The translations under genes and the position numbers were made by a program. DNA of 64,000 nucleotides. Origin: Paenibacillus sp. FSL H8-0332. Lineage in GTDB: Bacteria > Bacillota > Bacilli > Paenibacillales > Paenibacillaceae. Where the stretch lies: positions 6,820,001 to 6,884,000 of the forward strand of contig NZ_CP150145.1 in the NCBI RefSeq assembly GCF_037963835.1, written 5' to 3'. The notes under the pieces were generated by a model. It saw nothing but the letters and a program-made list of their open reading frames with translations, was not told the origin of the DNA and ran no database searches. Of the stretch, positions 61,829 to 64,000 are shown one piece after another. Every line of letters starts with the position of its first letter. Position 1 is the first letter of the stretch.

Positions 61829-62704
61829 TCAGCTGATTCCGTGCAGCTCTGCGAAGTCCTCACCGAGCGTCCATTCCAGACGTCTGACCCATTCACGCTG
61901 CACCTCCTTGGGCGCTATTTGCAGGCGTTGCAGGATATTCCATACCCTGTACAGACTCGCCGCCTTCATCTGGGGCGCAGTGAAGGATAACGGGTTAACA
62001 GACAGATAGCCCCGCATGAAGGCAGTGTTGAGCAGCACGGATTGTACGGGATAATGGTGCTTCGTGAACCAGCAGACCCAGGCGACATCATTCAGCGGGC
62101 TGCCCCATTCCGCCCATTCCCAGTCCAGCACATGCAGCAGATCATCGGCTTCACAGAGCAGATTATGTACTCCGTAATCGCCATGGGTCAGGACCCACGG
62201 AAGCTCCCCGGCCTCCGCAGCAGACAGAAAGTGAAGTGACTGCCTGCCGAGAGCGGCGGGGACGAATTCCAGCTTTTGAATCACCTGACTGAGTGCAGAC
62301 CTGTTGCTAAGCCGGATCTCTGTCTCTTGCGGCTGATAAGGGCGGGAATGAATCTGGGCAGCCAGCAGCTGCCCCATTCTGCTGTAGATCCGCTCGGCTC
62401 TTGTCCAGTCCCTGGCATCCAGAACGGATTGGGCGTTCCCGCCCTGCATGCAGTCCATGATGATGATGCGCATCCCCTCCATCTCCGACACCTCATGCAC
62501 CACCGGGGCATCACAGCTTCCCTGCACCAGCCGCATCACCTGAACCTCATTGAGGGTGTCTTCATTGGACAGATTTGTTATTTTGGCTACAAGCGGCGGC
62601 TCCGCCCCCGCCATCAGATAGGTGAGATTCGTATATCCCCCTGTCAGCCGCTTCAGCCGGCAGGCATATCTTTCTTCCAGACCTCTGATGATGTTCTCAA
62701 TCAT
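61829..62704 (-). CDS. Aminoglycoside phosphotransferase-family kinase
   Basis: 291 residues with the APH/choline-kinase fold: GGYTNLTYLM near 22 (nucleotide loop), LTHGDYGVHNLL near 178 (catalytic HGDxxxxN) and VLDWEWAEWG near 198 (metal-binding D). Phosphorylates a small molecule or protein; antibiotic resistance is only one possibility in this large family. Confidence 0.85.
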   Translation of the reverse strand: MIENIIRGLEERYACRLKRLTGGYTNLTYLMAGAEPPLVAKITNLSNEDTLNEVQVMRLVQGSCDAPVVHEVSEMEGMRIIIMDCMQGGNAQSVLDARDWTRAERIYSRMGQLLAAQIHSRPYQPQETEIRLSNRSALSQVIQKLEFVPAALGRQSLHFLSAAEAGELPWVLTHGDYGVHNLLCEADDLLHVLDWEWAEWGSPLNDVAWVCWFTKHHYPVQSVLLNTAFMRGYLSVNPLSFTAPQMKAASLYRVWNILQRLQIAPKEVQREWVRRLEWTLGEDFAELHGIS

Positions 62705-62917
62705 GATATGAATTCCTCTCTTTTCCCTTCAGTAGACCCTATGCCAAGAATATCACATGCTCCATTTCATTACAGATTAAGCTATTCTGCACAAGCAGAT
62801 CTATGGTGCGGTCCGCACTGTACGACAAAGAGACCGGCAAGAGAATTCCGGCCAGTCTGCTTGGGCCATGCCTTATAGCGGTCACCCTGCACAGCCAAAT
62901 ACCTGCCCTGAACGGGC

Positions 62918-63400
62918 TTATGCTTGTAGCCTGGCCGGAATGTACAGCTTGTGGATCAACACTATTTGACCGATATGATAGGCATTATGAGTTGCCGCAT
63001 TGCTGATGATCTCCCACCATACAGCCGGTACCGGGAACCCGTTCACCTGCTCTTCCAGCCCTTCCTCAGACAGCAGGCTCTGCCAGTTCAAGAGCGTCTG
63101 CAGCAGCCTTCCGCGCAGCTCACTGAACGCAATATCTGCCGGAAGCCGGAAGCTGAGGTTATTATCCTTAACCGGAGGCAAAGCGTCCATATGCCCTTCG
63201 CGGTACCGTGTCTGCCAGGCTTCATTCCAGTACAGTAAATGCTGGGTAAGCTCAGCTATGCTGCTGACTCCTTCAACCGGCTTCCAGAACGCTTCCTCCT
63301 CGGTCACGTTCTCCACAGCCTGCATATAAGGAAGATGCCAGCTGGGATCATTAGCACCGGCCAGCAGTTGATTGGCAAGCACATCCTTGGCATGAACCAT
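62918..63400 (-). CDS. DinB-family protein
   Basis: 160 residues, four-helix bundle with the metal-binding His triad: one near 53 (LTQHLLYWNEAWQ) and two in the last helix (THNAYHIGQIVLI). DinB/YfiT-type proteins act as thiol-dependent transferases, for example with bacillithiol. Substrate unknown. Confidence 0.88.
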   Translation of the reverse strand: MVHAKDVLANQLLAGANDPSWHLPYMQAVENVTEEEAFWKPVEGVSSIAELTQHLLYWNEAWQTRYREGHMDALPPVKDNNLSFRLPADIAFSELRGRLLQTLLNWQSLLSEEGLEEQVNGFPVPAVWWEIISNAATHNAYHIGQIVLIHKLYIPARLQA

Positions 63401-63477
63401 TCCTTCACTCTCCTCTTCTTCGCATTTTGTTATATTCTAAGTAAAGCCCCCTTCCCCTACCGGGAACGAGGACTTCT

Positions 63478-64000
63478 CTACTGGCTGGAGGGCTTGTATT
63501 CGCTCAGCTTGCCGTAATAGACCAGATGGAGCCGTTCGCTCTGCCGGAAGTCATCCGGGGTGACGAGCGCAGGCAGCTTGTTCCACAGCTTAATGCCCGA
63601 GCGCTCCAGAATCTCAGCAACGAACTGCGAACAGAAATAGGAGTTGCTGAACTCCACCGGCTCCTTCAGCGCAATGCCGATGACGCCGAGGATATTGTAG
63701 AGATACTTCTGGCGGCTGCGGATGAAGACCTGGAGCACCCGCTTCATTTTCTCAACCTCACGGTCTGTAACCTGAAGCTCGTAGATGACGCAGGTAGTCT
63801 CCGGGTATTTGCTGTAGGTGCCTGTGCGGATATCCTCCTTCACGAACCCGCCGTTCAGCGGATTGGCCGGATGCTTCCTTCCAAAGCTATATAGCTCGGA
63901 CAGCTCCCGGTTAAATGAGATCGAGGCATGATTATACGGCGCTTTGGTATAGCCCTGAATGAGCCTCGTGAACAGCGTTCCCGTATTGGTGAGCATGATG
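63478..64000 (-). CDS. YiiX-like permuted NlpC/P60 hydrolase, 5' end outside window
   Basis: At least 172 residues: NHASISFN near 22 and FCSQFVAEIL near 122, the His and Cys of permuted papain-fold NlpC/P60 proteins (YiiX/lecithin:retinol acyltransferase-like). The N-terminus seems to continue past the window edge. Possible amidase, acyltransferase or peptidase; direction of the reaction is not deducible. Confidence 0.8.
   Translation of the reverse strand, partial: IMLTNTGTLFTRLIQGYTKAPYNHASISFNRELSELYSFGRKHPANPLNGGFVKEDIRTGTYSKYPETTCVIYELQVTDREVEKMKRVLQVFIRSRQKYLYNILGVIGIALKEPVEFSNSYFCSQFVAEILERSGIKLWNKLPALVTPDDFRQSERLHLVYYGKLSEYKPSSQ

Overview
The window looks like chromosomal DNA of a Paenibacillus-type firmicute. 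The pointers are moderately high GC, strong Shine-Dalgarno sequences, a xpt-pbuX pair behind a guanine-type riboswitch, LytTR/DUF3021, stand-alone nitric oxide synthase, copper-amine-oxidase-like stalk domains and SARP-type response regulators. No rRNA, tRNA or CRISPR array was seen. All assignments come from reading the translations; no database search was run.

Layout. 1-5448 (minus): an exopolysaccharide operon resembling B. subtilis ydaJ-N (GH8-like lipoprotein, polytopic membrane protein, DUF2334 protein, processive GT2 synthase cut by the window edge). 5654-9953 (minus): a tightly coupled six-gene cluster combining a YugO-like potassium channel, a DUF350 membrane protein, a lipoprotein, a glutathionylspermidine-synthase-like ATP-grasp ligase, a Gly/Ser/Lys-tailed membrane-anchored protein and a small protein. 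10100-14347 (minus): a SARP-type response regulator and a 1023-residue double-kinase hybrid sensor whose first H-box has Gln instead of His. 14486-16712 (minus): pbuX and xpt with riboswitch and promoter. 16902-21604 (plus): two more hybrid kinases.

21695-23052 carries an AraC regulator and a VOC protein. 23399-26141 is an AT-rich Abi/HEPN defence gene split by a 1515-bp IS4-family element with 14-bp inverted repeats and a 7-bp target duplication; removing the element restores an exact in-frame gene of 406 codons. 26259-32788 holds an AEC transporter, greA, a remnant of an MFS pump beside its MarR-type regulator, an ATP-grasp/esterase pair, rlmN and a GIY-YIG protein. 33217-40526 holds nitric oxide synthase, an EcsC protein, a block of degenerate repeats, a large permease, a protein behind a possible SigD promoter, and an ApbE-type flavinylated FAD reductase with a textbook MerR promoter and its MerR regulator.

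41695-64000 contains a UvrC-like protein lacking the C-terminal nuclease half, a lipase-like hydrolase, a LytTR/DUF3021 pair in which LytTR appears to start with ATT, a Fur-controlled siderophore ABC operon, a secreted protein with two duplicated His-containing helical domains, quinone/NADPH oxidoreductases with a MarR regulator, a DHA2 efflux pump, an ABC-2 exporter with a TetR regulator and matching operators, an NlpC/P60 hydrolase, a catalase-like peroxidase, a lipid kinase, an APH-like kinase, DinB and a partial YiiX-like protein.

The best candidates for something little described are the channel/DUF350/ATP-grasp cluster, the Q-for-H double kinase, and the duplicated helical protein.
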